From positions 749,730 through 813,729 of the forward strand of contig CACVBU010001148.1 in NCBI GenBank assembly GCA_902728285.1: DNA of 64,000 bases, in the 5' to 3' direction. Of this stretch, positions 11,183-23,680 are shown piece after piece (positions within the stretch are counted from its first letter, which is position 1; every line of letters starts with the position of its first letter). A program made the translations under genes and the position numbers. Origin of the DNA: Clytia hemisphaerica (taxonomy: Eukaryota; Cnidaria; Hydrozoa; Leptothecata; Clytiidae). The notes under the pieces were generated by a model. That model saw only the letters and a list, made by a program, of their open reading frames with translations, was not told the DNA's origin and searched no databases.

Positions 11183-12576
11183 GAGAAAACGCATGCGATG
11201 CCACTGAACGTAATAATGAAAAGCTATTGAAAAAGGCAAAAACAATCAGGCGGAAAAGTGGGGGTGTGCTTGTTATATAAAGGCAGAGCTAACAAAAGAG
11301 TTTACTACAGACGAGCTTCCAATCGGCCGTGTGAGTGGTTCTAAGCGAAAGCCTCTTTGGCGGGTTTGAGTTTCGATTTCATTTTGGAGGTACTTTCACT
11401 TTCACAGGCGAAATAGAAGTTCAATCAAGAATACGATACGTTGGACATAAATGAAGTCGTTAACTCGAAGTGCAGGCAAGTGAAGAGGAAAGGAAATATG
11501 AAAGAAGGTAAAACGAATATCGGAAAGAAACAATAAAGAAAAGTTTTTATTATCAAGTAGTTCATTATTTGTCTTTATTCATACATATGATAATTTTCTT
11601 TTTATCCTATCATTTGAAAGAAAAAATTATTAGCTATTATTGTCTTCAGTGAAGTTGAATAGTTCTCGCAAAAAAAGTTCGTTCCCTTTTAATGAAAAGC
11701 ATTTGATGTGGCTTTCTCCGCCTATCATATAGATAGAGTTTTTGTTCAGTATGTATATTAGTTTTTAGATTACACTGTTCTAAAATATCTTTATTTTTTC
11801 TAGAAACAAAAATAATTTACTGAATTATACGTAAAAAATTTTCCGGGGAGATTTAGGCCGATAAAATAAATTTCGCTTCCGTTGTTCCGGGTGACGAAAA
11901 AAAAGTTCACCTGAGAGGCCACAAAATTTTTTTTTTCTCCACTTTTTATAAATGTTTCTCTGATATTCTACTATACCCAGACTACGTCATTTCACTGTTT
12001 CAACGTTAATACTTCATTAATATCTGCTTACTTTATTATACAAATTTTCGATCGTGTATGTGCAAGTACAATTTCACGGATGAAAGATCTTTTAGTGGTT
12101 GGTTTTTCCATAATTCTGCGAGCTTGTACTAACGAAAACTACCAAAAAAGAAAAGAATATTCAAAAAGAAGATTTTTGCCTAATCCAGATATCTAACACG
12201 AAAAATAAAATCAATACGACGATATATGCGATACATGAAACTTGAAATTCAGATAAAATTTGTAAAAAGAGATTTGCAAATGTTCGATAATAGTCAATAT
12301 AGAAGAGAAACAAATAAATACTACACTTTTTGAATAAAGGAAGTATTTATATTCGCATCACATATTACGTGACACACGTGAAAGAATAACAAAGGAGGGG
12401 GTTCTGTAATGGGATTGCATTCAAAATTTAAGTATTTAATAAGTCTCCTTCACAGAAGTTATTTATCATACTTCAAGAGAGAAAGAGAAAGTTTGCTACA
12501 TGTTCCACCTGGCTGAGTTTTGTAAAGAATAATCGATTCAATTTTTTGATCCTACAAAATCTACGAAATCAATTAT
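11183..12576. other. Interior of the 6.4-kb element, no gene recognised
   Basis: AT-rich sequence with no supported exon or RNA gene. CTATATAAAGG-like and GTTATATAAAGG promoter-like strings near 11270 are not tied to any ORF. Confidence 0.4.
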
Positions 12577-12838
12577 AAAGATCGTTTCAAAAACTTAAAA
12601 TTCGTTTCAATGTTTCTCAAATCGTTTTGGAAACTCAAAATTCGTTTCAATCGTTCTCAAATCGTTCCTTCGTGATAAAATTCTGCTGAATTCGTTTCAT
12701 GTTTTTTGTTTTTCGACGAAAACGTTTCAAATCGTTTTGAGATCGTTTTAGATTGTGATAATTTTACCTTCAATACGAGTTTGAAACGAAAAAGATCGTA
12801 AATTTCACAAAAGTGAAACAAAATTTGTGCACGGTCCC
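12577..12838 (-). repeat. Right subterminal repeat block (AATCGTTTCA type)
   Basis: AAATTCGTTTCAAT, CAAATCGTTTTG and GATCGTTTC variants are packed up to the right inverted end at 12819-12838, mirroring the left block at 6414-6720. Confidence 0.6.
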
Positions 12839-12841
12839 TAA

Positions 12842-14083
12842 TTCCTTTCAAACATGAGCCATTCGACGTGAACTTGAACTATAGTTGCAAGATCTTATTG
12901 CGCTACTTTCCGACTGTTCTCTTTTTCTCCGTTCTTCTTCTTTTCTTTTCCTTCTCCTTTTTTTTCTGTCATATTTCTGGGTCCTTTTATACCATTTCGT
13001 TTATTATCTAACGCAGTGTAACGTAGTTCTGGGTCCTAGCGGATGTGTCGTTAGCCCCAAATTGGTTTCCTGTTTTTCGCAGTTAATGTTTCTAATTTAT
13101 TAAATGAAAACGCTGCATCACAATATCATTAAAACATATCAGGGAATATGTGCAGCCTAATTCTCCTTGAATTTATCTGTAAACTATTGGTTTGCAGAAG
13201 ATTTGCGAGCACTATAGAAATCAGCCAGAAAGTGTCGCAACGCCCGGTATTTTCGACGAAAACGAGAACCATAATAATTTCGCCCCTCTACGGCGAGAAG
13301 TTTTAGTCATGTGAGATGCTTCTACCTAATGCAAGGATTTTCCTCTACAAATAAAATTGAGAAATTTGCGACATTGGGTTACAGTTATAAAGGGAATTAA
13401 ATCCACATTAAACGTGTTTTTACCACGCCCTCCCAGTAAGAAAACGTAGAAAGAGAATCGATATATTAAAAAACTCATTGAAAAAGTTAACATTTAATGA
13501 AAAGAATTTACTTTGAATAAATATTCCAATTTTCTAATCCAGTGAAAATGTAAACAAACTTTTTGGCGGGAATTTTAAAAGTAGATTCAAAATGGGACGA
13601 AAACAAGTCCGAAAAAAGACATCTTGGTTCCTTGTTACACGGTTACACAAACAAAGACAAAATGTTTGAATTAAAAAAAAAGCTATATTTCGTACTACAC
13701 TAAGTACATCTCTCAGGCATATGATGTTACATAAAAGTAATGCTACTTTATACAGAAAATTTTTGTAAATTAATTAAAAAACGATATACTACTGGGAATA
13801 CATCAGTAGATAAAACAATTGATAAAATGATGCAATAAAAACAATGATAAAATGACGTGATATAAAATGCACGAAAAACCTAAAATCAGTGAATAAAAGT
13901 GCTAAATAGACCGAGAAGAAAGAAAAGAATAGAAGTAAGTACGCATAATAACCTAAGAAAACAAAAATAATTCCCTAGATGCCCTCAGACCATGGTTCAA
14001 ACAAAGGCTTTTTTCTTTTGATATAAAGTGCTTCTTTAAGCAATAAAATGTTCCAATTTGATGACGAGTCCAAATTTTCAACA
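12842..14083. other. No gene recognised
   Basis: AT-rich DNA with short open frames lacking coding character. Nothing supportable as exon, RNA gene or bounded repeat was seen. Confidence 0.4.
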
Positions 14084-14377
14084 TTTTCCTACCTGGTAAA
14101 ATTAAGATATTCCTACCGGAAAATTCTATGTCTGCTTTAGCTGGTATAAAACTACCAGCTAGTAATTTTCCACTTTTCCTTGGTAGATTTTGCTACCTGG
14201 TAAGAACATAATTTTCTAATCGAAAAATTCAATGCCAGTTTTAGCTAGTATAAAACTACCACCTAATTGTCCACTTTTCCTAGGAAGATTTTCCTACCTG
14301 GTAAAATTAAGATCTTTTTTGTCAGTTTAATAAGGATAAAGATTCTAGGTAGTAATTGTCCACGTTTTCTAGCAGAT
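14084..14377. repeat. Imperfect tandem repeat, three units of about 90-105 bp
   Basis: Units start near 14084, 14188 and 14290, each opening TTTTxCTACCTGGTAA and ending in CCAxTTTTCCTxGxAGA. Internal landmarks GCTxGTATAAAACTACCA and AATTGTCCAC recur. The third unit is shortened and diverged. No coding frame runs through it. Confidence 0.7.
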
Positions 14378-14695
14378 AAATTTGTCGAATTCATCATAGG
14401 TTGCTACTATGTGAAGAACCACATGCTTTATTTAACCAGCTTCAACATCCAAAGGAATTTTAGTGCGTTCAGCTATAGCTTAACCGGCGTAAATATTTTG
14501 ATATAAAATTTCTCAGGGCCTCTGTGTGAAATTATGCGAACATTGGTAATTGCAAAAATATTTATAGCTTTCAGATAATATTTTAAAAAAAGATCAATTA
14601 GCAATTTATCCTTATTTATTTTGATTGACTGACTGTTGAATTTAGAAATAAAGTTGACAAAGCGAGAAAATTTGATATTCTATTCAGGAAATAAG

Positions 14696-15215
14696 GTCAA
14701 AGGTGTGGCAACTTTGAACTTTGTCTAGTAGAAAGTATACTTCTTTTCTCATTGGTATTTTAGTTTCTTCGGCTGGTTCCGTGGTTTTTATGTGTTTTTC
14801 TATTTTATATTATTGCGCGGGTTTTATACTTACTATCTTTTATCTGTGGTGGTGTCTAATTAACACTGCTTGGCCTACCTTCACAACCCTATTTCTATCA
14901 TATAGGAGGATATTTTCGTAAGACGCCGTAATCCTGTTTAGGTCGAAAACTGAGGAACAGATTATGTGTTTTCTTGAAATATTTTTTTGACTCATATTGA
15001 GTTGTTTTCTTCCTTGTAGTCATTTTAGATCACTAGCTTTACATTGACGGATATGTCATCATATTTTCCTTTTCAACTCCAACCTGATTGATTTTCTGGG
15101 AATGTTTATTCTAGATTTTTGTTGTAATTCGTATTATCTTTTTGTTTTGTGAGTTTTCTCTTTATTGTTTCCATTTTGAGTAGTTGCAGGTGTTGTACTT
15201 CTAGACTATATTTTT
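14696..15215 (+). mobile_element. Penelope-like element terminal region, second copy
   Basis: Closely similar to 4916-5475, from GTCAAAGGTGTGGCAACTTT to ACTTCTAGACTAT, with small indels (for example an extra ACTTTGA early on, and only one copy of the TCATATTGAGTT phrase). It stands alone except for a Penelope RT scrap 600 bases downstream. It could be a pseudo-LTR at the 5' side of a decayed element or an independent truncated insertion. Confidence 0.75.
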
Positions 15216-15816
15216 GGATCTAGATATCAGTTACATCAAAATGCCTCGAAAATGTCAATATGAAAATTGCGTAATCAGAGAACGTATGTCTCGCTCGTTA
15301 TAAAAAGGCCGACACAAACTTTTAATAATTGGATTGGAACATCGAGTTAAGTCTCTTTTGTTAAGTCGCCAGGGGGTAAATAAAACAGACCTTGATACAT
15401 TTATCGTTCGTTTCAACTTGACGATTCGTTTAAAACTCAGCCTCCTAAATATTTGGGGTAGGTAAAATATGTACAAAGAAATTCATACTTTTCCAACCCG
15501 GCGAATCTTTAAAAAAGAAGCGAACAATAAAATATAATTACCCTTTCCAAATAAACCTCTTCGGTGGCGAGCGTAGTCTACTCTGACGTAATTGTAAAAT
15601 TTATGTGATGGGATTTTGACATAGTAATGTAATGTTTTGCATTTATTAAGGTATTAAGGTTGATTTTTTATGACTTCTAATGGTACTTTTTCTAACGAGT
15701 TTGATTACTCTGTTCTCACACTTATGTCTTTTTTTTCCGCGTCCTTTTCCGTGATTACTTTTATTTATATTTTTAAAGACAGGTAAGAAGGCATATTGAT
15801 GTAACTGGATATAAGC

Positions 15817-15975
15817 ATTGAAAATAACATCTTTCGCTACAAATTGTTTGACAAGAGAGACGCCTTTCCCCTTTTCATTGTGAGAATGTCACATGAAAAT
15901 AGTATTTTACCATCAATCATCTTTTACAGTTCTATATATTCTGAGGTCCTACGCATTGCTAGATGCACTCTTCTT
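15817..15975 (+). pseudogene. Penelope-like RT fragment
   Basis: Translation gives YKLFDKRDAFPLFIVRMSH and then IFYSSIYSEVLRIARCTL. These match the same segment of the larger copy (YKLFDKRDAFPFSIVRMPH ... LLRIARSTL at about 4420-4550). Both sides are decayed. Only the region downstream of the catalytic core is preserved. Confidence 0.75.
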
Positions 15976-16549
15976 TGAACATGTTCTGCCCAGAATTTCA
16001 GAACTTTTCAAGCGCATGCTCAATCATAGCCTGGGAATCCATGCTATGATTTCTTCTTTGATAAACTGATGGCGAAATGTATAGCATGGTATGGGTTGCC
16101 AATTTGAATTTCCCAACTCCAAAAGACAGTTGATAACACAGCCAATCACTTTTCTCCCTATTGTTTTGAGATTATGCAAAAAATCGTAATTTATGGAAAA
16201 ATCCGTAATTTATGCATCAAAACAAATCACTTTAAAAATGGCAGCCATGGGAAAGCACAGAAAACTACCCAGAATTTTACAATAAAAGTAAACACAAATC
16301 AAACAGTAGAACAGAGCGATAAATATATCCTTATAATACGAGGAAAGTGGATAAAATTTAGTAGAAAACAAACATAAATGACAACCGTGAACAGTAAAAA
16401 CCAGCGCCTGTATATTTTCTTCGTCTTTTCTACAGCAAATCCCCCATTATGAATCCCTTTGCTACCCCTCCAAAACAGATTTGTTTACATACACTTAGCC
16501 TAACTCTTAGTTAACTCCCCAATTACAAATATAGGTAGAATGTATAGTC
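15976..16549. other. No gene recognised
   Basis: Intergenic DNA upstream of the DUF6589-type gene. A promoter presumably lies here, but no TATA box or initiator can be singled out. Confidence 0.3.
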
Positions 16550-19464
16550 ATGGCGTACGAGTCTCATTGCAGACTTTGCAAAACGAAATATAAAGAAGGT
16601 ACAAAAGATACAGCAAATAAAGAAAATGAGTGTATTATTCTTGCCTCTAATAATGCTAATGGCAAGAAGAAAAAAAGGGAACAATTAAAACGCAGCACCA
16701 GGTATAATCTATTCAAAATCAAAAATTCTGCAGCAGAAAAAACCTTAGCTGAAAGTCTAAATGAACTTGGTGTTGAAATAAACGTGACCAGTAGTAGTTC
16801 CAATGAAATCATCTCAGACACTATTTGTAAATCGTGCAAGAAAAAAATAGACGCTCTGAAAAAAGCTGAGCAGATTAAAAAAGAGTGGAATAATCTTCTT
16901 CAAAAAGAAAGGCATGGAGTGAAAAGAAAATCAAGTGAAAATATTGAGAATGTAGCGAAAAATCTAAGTCGGTGAGTGACAGTACTGAGGACAATGCAAT
17001 GGAAGTGGAAGAAAGTGGAGATCAAGGTGATGGTGTAATTGGACGTGAAAATCAAAGTGCTGATGGTGCAATGGAACAAGTTGAAAACGGGGTGATTACT
17101 TATCCGTTTTATGAGGTATTTTTCAGAGCTTTATATCAACTCTGTTGTGCTTAATTTATTGGGGTATCATTATTTACGATCTTTTTGGAAAAATTACGCA
17201 AAAAACACATTCTCTTGGATTATTTTACTCCTACGATTAAGCACAAAAGCAAGCAAAGGTAATTCATTTTGGCTTGTACACCTTTTAATAAGTGGCTCAC
17301 CCCTGAAAAAAGGCAACTTGCTTAAACCACCCTAGACCTGAAATTGAAAAATTAACCAAACATGTTAAAAAGTGGTATTTTAGACATTATCTGGCATCTA
17401 AAGCCTATTGTAGGGTCTAATGAAATTAGAGGTCATACCTTTCCCCTATCAACCATTAAAGCTACTTGAGGAGACTGGATAAGAGTTAAGTAGGGATGAG
17501 ATGGCGTCAAATGTCTGAAGTCGTTGCATTTTTGCTCTTACAGATACATAACATTTGCTTGATGTCATTCCTAGTTCTTTTCCAGTCTCCTCAAGCTTTG
17601 GTGGTTTAATAGGTGTATTACGCATCTAGCATAAAAAATATTATATTATTATATTTTAGAAATTGTCGGCACTAGGTAAAGACGTCAATGAAATTAAAAA
17701 GTTAAGAGGGGCTAATTCTTCTTTTTCCAAGAAATCTATTTCACTAATTTTCAAGCCTTATGCGTGTCGAAAAAGGGAGAAATTATTTTTAGCTAATAAA
17801 ATTGAAGTGATGATGCTAAAGCCATGTTTTAATCAGATCACAGATCAGAAGTTTGATTGATATGTCTGTTGTTTTATTTGTAGATCATTGGAGATAATCT
17901 TGATTTTGAAATCACAGTGAGGCACCAAAGTCGTCAAAATCGAAACAAATCGATTCACTGGTTCCATTCAATGGCGGTCCGGTTTCGGTTAACACTTTCA
18001 CAAGGTAAGTCAGGGTAATAAAAGACTAGCTTTTTGTTCACATTTTTTTATATGAACTAAAAAAATGCTATCACATTTCTTTTCACAATCTTAAAATGTT
18101 CAATTGTCACTTTTTTCCTCAGCAAATAGATCAATTGAAGAATATCAAAAATTCGAAATTCTACCCTCAGAAGATAGCTGCTGGAAAGTTTTCAAAATTT
18201 TGGTGGCAAGAATCATTGTCCAGACCCTTCCTGCTTTCAAGTTTTTGAGACCCCAAGTGTGTGGACACATCCCACACCCATTCGCAAAGGAAATGAGTCA
18301 GAAGTCTGAAGTAGTAAGGAAAAGAATTGTGTTTTTAATATAAATGTTGAGAAAGCTATGTCTACTTAAATAATCAAATGCTTATCAGAAAATATAAGGT
18401 AAAATACACCACCATATCGAAGTAAATACCGTCCTATCCAACGACAAAATACAAGATTTAATATGAAATAAAAACATGAAAATACAAACACTTTCCTTGC
18501 AACAACACCTTCGTTTTTAGGAACCTCTTGGCCTTCTGTTCAAGTCTGAAAACACGACGAGCGAAATCATTTCAATTGTCCAAGAACTTCAAGAGAAATA
18601 TGTACCTATCGTCAAGAAAGATGACCAACTAACGAGGTACCTATGGGTTTCATCACATTTCCACTAAGTCAAATTTGAATACAAAATGTTTGAGAAATCT
18701 ATGTATACTTAAATAAATTTCCTAATACAACCTTTACCTTAATTGTCGCACAAATCAGGTTGGTGGTGACCAGCTCACCGAGGAGCGTGCTTCGAACGCT
18801 CAAAAAGGGTTCCTAGATGGCAAAGACCAATATGACAAACTACAAGGCCTTATACCCAAATTCGAAGATTTGCATTGCAAGAGGACTCTATATGAGGTAA
18901 AATGCTGAAAATACTTACTTATATTATTATATACTACTTACTTATATAAAACTTTGAAAACCATAACATAGATTTATGCACAAAATCTATAGTAACGAAA
19001 TAATAATATTATCAAAATAAAACTTTTAAAACAGATAAAATAGATTAATATGCAAAATCTACATTTCTGCATTGACAAAAGAAATAATTCCTCTTTAACC
19101 CTAAGAAAATTTCAAGCAAAATTTCATTTAATTTCATAATTTCATCTTCAGGTCAAAGAAAAGATATTTCGGAATAGAAATTCAGGATCCGAAACTGGCA
19201 CCACTCAATGGTCTATGAATGTCACAGATAATTCCAACGCAAAGAAAGGGCCTCATAAATCGTTTAATGCCTACAGCACCTGACGAAATTTTGAACTCCC
19301 AAAATCCTTTCCCAGGGGTTAGTTTCATTACTTTTGATAGATAGACCAATTTTTTTGGTCCTTGAAGTTGACTCCCATTTTCGTTATAGCCCCCAGAATG
19401 TAGGTTTTGTTTTATGGCTTTAAATCTAGTAATAGTAAAATGTGTCCTGCCAAGCGATTTCCAT

Positions 19465-20460
19465 AACACCTGATTTAAACCGGTTATCGAAAAACCGATC
19501 TTTGCACCGGTTCACACCGGTTCGCACCGGTGCCGATCGTTCGTGCAACCGGTTCAAACCGATCTAAACTGGTTTCCAAAAAATCTGAAATCTCAGTCAA
19601 TCAGAACCGGTTGCTACCGGTTTGGAAGAGAAGAGCACCGGTTTTGCAATAGATTTCGGCTGCCGGCAGTTCCAAAATAATATACTGCGCATGCGTTTAT
19701 TAAAAAAAAAGTAAACAAAGCCCCTCCATACGAATCTATTTTTTGTAAATAGATTTTTTATGCAAGTTTAACAGGATGGGAGTGTTTCGGGTCTCCCAGC
19801 TAAATCTTTCCACGCTTTTCTCTCTGGCATCATAAAAGAAGAAACTCCCTTATTTGCTTGCCTTTTTGCTGAAGAGAAAATCTCTTCGTTAATTGTTGCT
19901 GAGTAATTTTTCTTTCTCTCTGGTTATTACGTCATAACAAATGTTCAGTTCATTGCACTTGTTATCTTTAGTAACGAGTAAAATTCCTTTTACATTTTAC
20001 AAGTCTAGACATTTATCTTCTCTTTTGAATCTCAAAGAGAGAGGAATGTAGTTGTTTAATAAAGCGTTTTGATAAACAACTTTTGTATATTTAATTAATA
20101 TTGTTCAATGTGCCCCCTGTATCACTATCGATCTTTTTAAAGACACCCCCTTCTCACAGACCCGGTGGGATTTTTTTAGCCAGTGGTGGTAAAAATAACG
20201 GACTAAAACTTTGAAACAATTTACAGTTTTTGCTACTGATTAAATCTTAAATTTATTTTGTCGGCTCCGTAAACCGGGTTGACACGGTTCCAAAACCGCT
20301 TTTCAAACCGTTTTGTACCGGTTTGTATGTAAAAATCAACAAGCTCGAGATACTCAATTTTAGAAACTTTGACATCGATTTTTCAACCGTTTTAAACCGG
20401 TTTAAGTCGGGAAAAACCGATCTCAACCGGTGCGTTGCGAGTCAAAACCGGTGTGTGTTT
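19465..20460. mobile_element. CCGGTT-rich non-autonomous element in an intron
   Basis: Both flanks of this segment are packed with ACCGGTT, AAACCGG and ACCGATC motifs in both orientations (19476-19640 and 20270-20456), enclosing about 600 bases of unrelated AT-rich DNA. This is the layout of a non-autonomous DNA element with subterminal repeats. Exact ends are uncertain because the terminal inverted match (AACAC at both ends) is weak. It lies between exons ending 19317 and starting 21475. Confidence 0.5.
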
Positions 20461-21474
20461 TTTGTGATATTCTTTAAATTGGATTAATTCTAACAGCAAA
20501 TTTTAGAAATGTTTTATGCGAAAACAATATTCTAAAGAGCATTTTGTTATTCTGAAAATTGGAATTTTTCACTTTTTAACCCCCAGAATGTAGGTGAAAA
20601 GATTCGGTTGTTGAGAATGGAATTTCGGTATTCATCGGAAATTATTGTTCTCTAAGTGAAATTCATACTTTAGAAATATACGCTGACAAAAAATTAACAA
20701 ATGTATTAATTTCATCGTACTACAAATGAGGAAAATTAAAAGGAAGGACGAAAAGAAGAGACAAGAAAGTTGTTTTATTTTGTAGGTTGAAAATTTTGTG
20801 TTGAAATATGTGAATAATGTAACAACACCCCTACCTCACAGCCCCGGTGGAAGTTTTAACCACAACGGGTCCAAAAATTTCTACTTAAGTCCAAATTGGA
20901 ATAGAAATTCTATTGCTCCAAACTTAGGCAAATTTTCTGATTGGGCTGGGGCCCCAACGGGACTGGGGCACGTCGTAAAAGCTCAAAATTTCAACATTAA
21001 TCATCTCTCAGGTAGTACTTTCATGTTATAAAAGTACAACAAACAAGTTTTATATAATTTGACAGACTTTTTATGTCGGGTTATAAAGGCCCCCAAATTG
21101 TAGGTCAACTAACCGTTCAAACATTTTCGTCAAAATGTCTAACTCAGAACAGTAAATATTGAAATGGACTATTTTCTCCATTTCCTTAGTTCATTAGGAC
21201 TAAGAAAATACCCTATTATCATAACTTAATTCCAATAGATTTAGAGAGGATTTATTTAAAAAATGTCTCAGTTCGGGTAATATCCAATCAACTTCCATTC
21301 AGATTTTCGTTGGAAAAAATTAATTCAAGTTAAAATTTTCTGTCCAGAAATAATCAGTAAGATGTAACAGTATGCTCTGAAACAAATTTTTATGAAGTTG
21401 AACTATCGTTAGGGCTACAATGCTAAAAAATGAGAAACCTACATTCTCGGGGTTTACTACATTCTCGGGGTCAG
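20461..21474. repeat. Intron interior with repeated CCCCAGAATGTAGGT motif
   Basis: CCCCCAGAATGTAGGT-like strings occur at about 19390, 20580 and 21090 (as CCCCCAAATTGTAGGT). Their reverse complement ACCTACATTCTCGGGG lies at about 21437, with a variant about 20 bases later. A terminus resembling the ACACCCC...CACAGACCC element family is seen at about 20822-20850, and another at about 20150. This suggests stacked insertions of related small elements. No exon was found. Confidence 0.45.
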
Positions 21475-23043
21475 GTGCTGTATAAAGAATTCTGCGACAT
21501 CGAATTGGACGCACAAGTTGCTGTTTGTACCATGACATATTTTGGAATGTCAAACATTGATGGTAAATCTATGATTCTTATTCTCAAAAACAAAAGCTTA
21601 AAAAAGTAAATTATGGTGACCTTAAAAATGGTGACTATTCCAAATTATCTACAAAACTGATAAAAAGTCTGATAACATAACATAATAAATTACATATATT
21701 ATTTGTTTTTTATCTACAGATGACCCAATCCCTGCAGACATCAAATCAAGTACAGATCCCAAAACCAAATTCAATTGGATATATGGGCACATTGAAAAAA
21801 TTCTGGAAAGGTATGGGAAATTCTCAAGTAACCTGCTCAACTTTTTCTTGCTGCTTTCTGTAAAACAATATTTTCAGAGAATGGAAATGAAAATTCAAAA
21901 ATGTTACTTTTACAGGTTCACTATCAATTACGAAAACCTCATTGGCACAGTTCAGCAAAAACGAGTAGGACAGCTGAAGAGCATCACTCTTTCTTTCATA
22001 TGAAACTCTTCCGATGCACCAAAGGATGTACCGGTAAAAAGACATCAGCATTCTTCACCGAAAAGGAGAGAGACGATCACGAATTTAAAATGCATAATCA
22101 TGATAGGTAAGTCAATTTTAAATAAAATGAACGAAAATATAAGATAGTAAAAAAAAATCTAAAAAACTGTAAAATTTCCAAATTTTCGTAATGATCTACA
22201 ATACAAAACAAGTTGTTTATTAGAAAAGTGTACTTTGGCTGAGGATGAGCATACTTTTATTTTTCTATTGTTCTAAACAATAGGCCTTTTGTTCTAAATC
22301 CGAAATCCACCCTGATATTATTATAAAGGTTATTCTTATAAAACAAGGAGCGGTAATTCAGCCACAAGAATTTTCTTTTTTTCTTATAGAAATGTCGACC
22401 AAAACTACAGACCCAAGTACCAAAAAGCATTGTTATCCATGAATCTATTACTGCGAAACATCAACGATTCTATCAAAGAGGGAGATGGCGAACGGCTACT
22501 AGAATGTTATAAACTAGCACTTTTGTTTTTTCGGTGTTATGGAAACTTCAAATATGCCCTCTCTGTCCTGAAGCTGTTATTGGCAATCAAGATCTTTCCG
22601 GAAAGAGCCTTTTTTTAATTTGGGAGCGCTTTGTCAACACCACGGGTATCAAGGGTCGAAATATTTCACTTGATCTGCACCTTGAACACCTGAACAATTT
22701 TCTGAAGGAGCTTTTGAAGGTGCTAAGGAGTAATATGAATGAAACAAATGCTACAAGAATTTCAAGCGCTTTGAATAATATGAAAAAGCTCGTTGAAAAT
22801 ACAGAGCAAAACTTCGAGATCACACGAAGAAAGTCGTCTGCAAACAAGGCTAAAATCCTGGACTCAGTGCGTCACTTGGCAAAGGAGATGATGAAAAACA
22901 ATCCTTTTGCAACTATTGGTAAGAGCAGTTACGATTCATTTCCAAGATTTAGTGGAGAGGTTCTGGAGGACTTAAAGATCACCCCTTTCTTGAAATGGGT
23001 CAAAAGGATCAAAACTGGAATGAAACAATTATCTCAGATTTAA

Positions 23044-23680
23044 TCTTTGAAATTTATTTATTTATTTTATTATTATTTGTTTATTCTTGTGTTTTTTTTA
23101 ATGATAAAAATGACTGGTGTCTAAAAACTTGTAATGATTTTGCAATTAGCTGTTTGTTATACTGTTTAGTTTTAAAACTCTTAGAATTAATGTGCATTCT
23201 TTATCAAGAAAATAATTATGTTATTATATAATTAACATTTTTTTGCAGACATTTTGTTATTTGTGTTCCATCTCACATCTTCCTAATTTACACACTTTTT
23301 GTTTTATAAGAATAATAAGAGTGAGATTTTGGGTTTAGAAGAAGACCTATTGCTTTGAAGAATAGAAAAATAGGAATGGTGCTCACCCTCAGCTAAGGTA
23401 TGCTATTCTTATAAAAGGGTATGTCTACTTAAAGTATATTTTAATTAAAAACTATTTTTCTAGACGGAACTCACTTCAAAACAAAAAATGAAGTCCACAT
23501 TAAAAAAACTGCAATATATTTTTAAAGTAAAACATGTTTAAAACGAAAGATCAACTATTGTACATTATGTTTTCTTAATCAAATGATTTTAAAAGCCACA
23601 CCAGTAAATAAATTTTCAAGGATTTTTCAAAATGCAATTCAAATGATAAGATAATATGAAATAAGAGTATGTTTTTATAC
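23044..23680. other. Intergenic, between convergent genes
   Basis: AT-rich spacer between the ends of the DUF6589-type gene (+) and the RecQ-like gene (-). It would hold both 3' untranslated regions. AATAAA-like signals are abundant but cannot be assigned. Confidence 0.4.

Larger units (their letters stand above)
6411..12841. mobile_element. 6.4-kb TIR-bounded element, TAA target duplications
   Basis: The left end reads GGGACCGTGCACAAACTTTG from 6414. The right end, read inward on the minus strand from 12838, gives GGGACCGTGCACAAATTTTG, so the inverted ends are nearly identical. TAA flanks both sides (6411-6413 and 12839-12841). A 3-bp TWA duplication with GG-starting ends fits PIF/Harbinger-type elements. 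Both ends carry many copies of ATCGTTTCA-like subterminal repeats. No transposase was recognised, so this would be non-autonomous. It could instead be two separate copies of a small element in opposite orientation. Confidence 0.6.
16550..23043 (+). pseudogene. DUF6589-type multi-exon gene with N-terminal Cys-rich zinc-finger-like exon, frame-broken
   Basis: The first exon starts MAYESHCRLCKTKYKEG and holds paired CxxC motifs (CRLC, CKSC), a ZAD-like zinc-binding pattern. Supported later exons: 17884-18004 (GDNLDFEITVRH ... SIHWFHSMAV), 18123-18313, 18521-18636 (PLGLLFK), 18759-18896 (VGGDQLTEERASNAQKGF), 19152-19317, 21475-21562, 21720-21810, 21916-22106 (C2H2-like CTKGCTG ... H) and 22390-23043 (SIKEGDGERLLECYKLALLF, then ISLDLHLEHLNNFL). 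GDNLD, GDQLT, KEGDGER and DLHMEHLN-like blocks are, from memory, hallmarks of the DUF6589 family, multi-copy in invertebrates and of unknown, probably transposon-related, function. Most splice phases agree. Frame breaks occur at 16958-16962 (A run), near 19270, near 21999 and at 22610-22616 (T run), and the 18636/18759 junction is one base out of phase. An exon at 17654 onward is likely but its end is unclear. Confidence 0.75.

Noticed and set aside
14721-14921. Small ORF at 14.7 kb
   Set aside because: Lies wholly in the Penelope terminal repeat; the matching region at 4.9 kb does not keep the frame.
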